Below, in pieces: positions 33,601-34,123 of a DNA stretch of 34,123 nucleotides; the first letter of the stretch is position 1; the number at the start of each line of letters is the position of its first letter. The notes beneath the pieces were generated by a model. It made no database searches, was not told the DNA's origin, and was given only the letters and a program-made list of their open reading frames with translations. Origin of the DNA: Lentimicrobiaceae bacterium (lineage in GTDB: Bacteria; Bacteroidota; Bacteroidia; Bacteroidales; F082). The stretch is taken from contig SUWS01000029.1 of the NCBI GenBank assembly GCA_015061365.1, forward strand, positions 1-34,123, written 5' to 3'. A program made the position numbers and the translations under genes.

Positions 33601-34123
33601 GTTTCACTTGGATCTGGTTCTTCCTCTTCTTTTGGTAATGACCATGTAAGTTCTACTGCTTCATCTTTGTAATCAGCTGCGAGGTCTGTAACAGGAGCGA
33701 AGATGTCTTCAGTAACTTTTCTCCAAGTATATGATACTTCATCACTATCACCCATTGAGTAAGAAGCGATAACTGTTGTTGTGTATTCTGTACCGTCAAC
33801 CAAGCCTTCATGTTGGAAGTAAGGAACTTCTAAACCTTCAGCTACGATAGCACCGTCTAACATGACTGTATAGCCTTGTAATGCTCTGTTATCTTTAGCT
33901 GCGTTTGTCAATTCGATGTCGTCAACTAACAAGATGAATTGGTCGTAGCAGTTGAAGTGACGGATAGCGATCCATACACTTTGACCTGCGTATTCACTCA
34001 AGTCTACTTCATATTGTACCCATGGTGTTTGTTCGCGGCTGCCTCTTGCTGCGCCCTTAGCGTCTACCTTAGCACCGATTGTCCATTCTGATACTGTTGT
34101 GAAGTCGGCTGCTGAAGTGTTGC
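30699..34123 (-). CDS. Gingipain/HagA-like cleaved-adhesin protein with T9SS sorting domain (5' end outside window)
   Basis: The frame stays open to the right edge, so the gene is incomplete; the first visible residues NTSAADFTTVSEW belong to an adhesin module and no real start is present (the codon at 34001 is an internal TTG). Modules, in order: a partial cleaved-adhesin domain (34123-33890), a FN3-like linker, two full cleaved-adhesin domains (about 33620-33090 and 33055-32530) with GWTLIDADGDGYNW and VWLALRHFDC motifs as in P. gingivalis Kgp/HagA, two W-x-YYD-x-G / IGGP / WGI modules (about 32495-32050 and 31720-31260), FN3-like stretches, and a T9SS domain (IYPNPTKDN, GVYMVRIV). It is a surface adhesin or haemagglutinin-like protein; a protease domain upstream, as in gingipains, cannot be excluded. 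Confidence 0.88.
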   Translation of the reverse strand, partial: NTSAADFTTVSEWTIGAKVDAKGAARGSREQTPWVQYEVDLSEYAGQSVWIAIRHFNCYDQFILLVDDIELTNAAKDNRALQGYTVMLDGAIVAEGLEVPYFQHEGLVDGTEYTTTVIASYSMGDSDEVSYTWRKVTEDIFAPVTDLAADYKDEAVELTWSLPKEEEEPDPSETTTYSFGFENGMEGWTLIDADGDGYNWNHHTNPASIPSHSGNACIYSESYDLDYQIPLNPDNYIVSPQKYAVTAGSKITFWACAQDESYPYEHFGVAVSTGSNTSASDFTTIAEWDITGKGGKQGSRGERQTTWIKYTAELDAYAGQEVWLALRHFDCTDWFYLVVDDVEITVGGGDGPNPPVDGMSWSFDNDVEGWTTINANGDDHTWYHSTEAGNHGTLAVDSHSGTGHMMSESFCNLTWASMEPDDYLVAPQQIAVSNGTVFSFWACSQDENYANEHFGVAVSTAGNTSAADFTTISEWSINAKSSREGDRSLRATPWVKYEVNLSEYAGQNVWVAIRHFDCYDQFILLVDDVEVTSGSKDSREGTWAYYDDGTLYDGIGGPTSFSWGIKLRAADIEGLGALTKVSIFDRVATSGTFDICLGGDNAPGESVHNQSYTLTGANDFVEIALSEAVSTNGENVWIVFNTNDGVNYPASCCVNTGDADGRWIYLDGDGWFDVLTGAGLDVTWMIRGYFDTEAGGDDDDDNIAPIAEVLGVMIYKNGELVSSKPIAGESYTDKNGLVGDEYCVRVVYGGEPDQTYYAMSNSVCAEADVTIDCVAPVDLFAEQTGNDEVTLKLSYNPNPVGDWLYYDNGTNEDAIGGPASFYWGIMFPSESLAAYEGTSMTKVSLFDYSASSGDILIYYGGTNAPGELVHSQPYSVSGTGAFVEFDLTAALPIDPTMNVWIAFSTSQGASYPAAVSANTGDPNGRWISMDGSVWEDIVSYGLSNTWMMRAYVTNAKGEAVALGAITDYEYTASTGEVKAAGAARATSALSHYNVYRGTSENNMTVIGETSTKTYVDSDVAEGTYYYAMTAVYEEGGETCESDPANAYGSDETFVVVTVTSIDENGVEGMMIYPNPTKDNVTISAEGIERITITNALGQVMLDRVVNSDSEILNMGQYEAGVYMVRIVTANGVATERITVL

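Noticed and set aside
1..34123. T9SS machinery genes accompanying the cargo
   Set aside because: No Por/Gld/Spr component is recognised; only cargo proteins with sorting domains are present.

Overview
The window is a chromosomal segment of a Bacteroidota bacterium, most likely an uncultured member of the Bacteroidales. Four proteins end in type IX secretion (T9SS, Por) sorting domains. One of them is a gingipain/HagA-like adhesin. Several genes have the Bacteroidota-type TAnnTTTG -7 promoter box and few have a Shine-Dalgarno sequence. The housekeeping genes (a bacterial GGGP-synthase homologue, RsmI, class II aldolase, short IlvA, the HRDC-containing helicase) fit that group. No phage, insertion sequence, CRISPR or rRNA genes are seen.

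Layout. 1-6430, minus strand: an acidic protein, rsmI, a secreted M6 metalloprotease and a GGGP-synthase homologue, with two composite repeat arrays (3-344 and 4514-4866). 6523-10455, plus strand: a short BamA/TamA-type barrel, periplasmic asparaginase and a porin. 10456-10927: a 472-base repeat-filled gap between convergent genes. 10928-14935, minus strand: sensor histidine kinase then a Pif1/RecD-like helicase, a likely operon. 15078-18861, plus strand: M1 aminopeptidase (T9SS cargo), tRNA-Ala(GGC) with terminator, threonine dehydratase. 18918-26906, minus strand: K+/H+ antiporter, fructose-bisphosphate aldolase, RidA, a lipoprotein, a large AsmA-family protein and a DoxX/MauE-like membrane thiol protein. 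27168-34123, minus strand: an 80-residue protein with a hydrophobic C-terminal anchor, a 968-residue T9SS cargo protein, and the gingipain-like adhesin, which runs off the right edge.

The most striking signal is between the genes. Many gaps are filled with short tandem words, mostly 7 bases and sometimes 8, with a different word at each site (TTCAACT, AATTCAT, TGAACTT, ATAGTTC, AATTGTT, GAATTTTA and others). The arrays usually start at or within a few bases of a stop codon, and in four genes they supply it. At several loci two arrays face each other and can fold into long hairpins that probably act as terminators. A second family is a hairpin element with ends GAGACG/CGTCTC and a GTTTATT-containing loop. 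It occurs alone and interleaved with heptamers in 83-97 bp composite units. One membrane-protein gene (18918-19946) takes its start codon, a 42-codon internal linker and its stop codon from three different repeat words. Whether these repeats are actively spread, or serve as terminators or phase-variable elements, cannot be decided from this window.

Functionally, the secreted proteins (M6 protease, M1 aminopeptidase, HagA-like adhesin, 968-residue protein) suggest a protein- and peptide-degrading lifestyle. Asparaginase and threonine dehydratase fit amino-acid use, and RidA clears the reactive enamine that threonine dehydratase makes.
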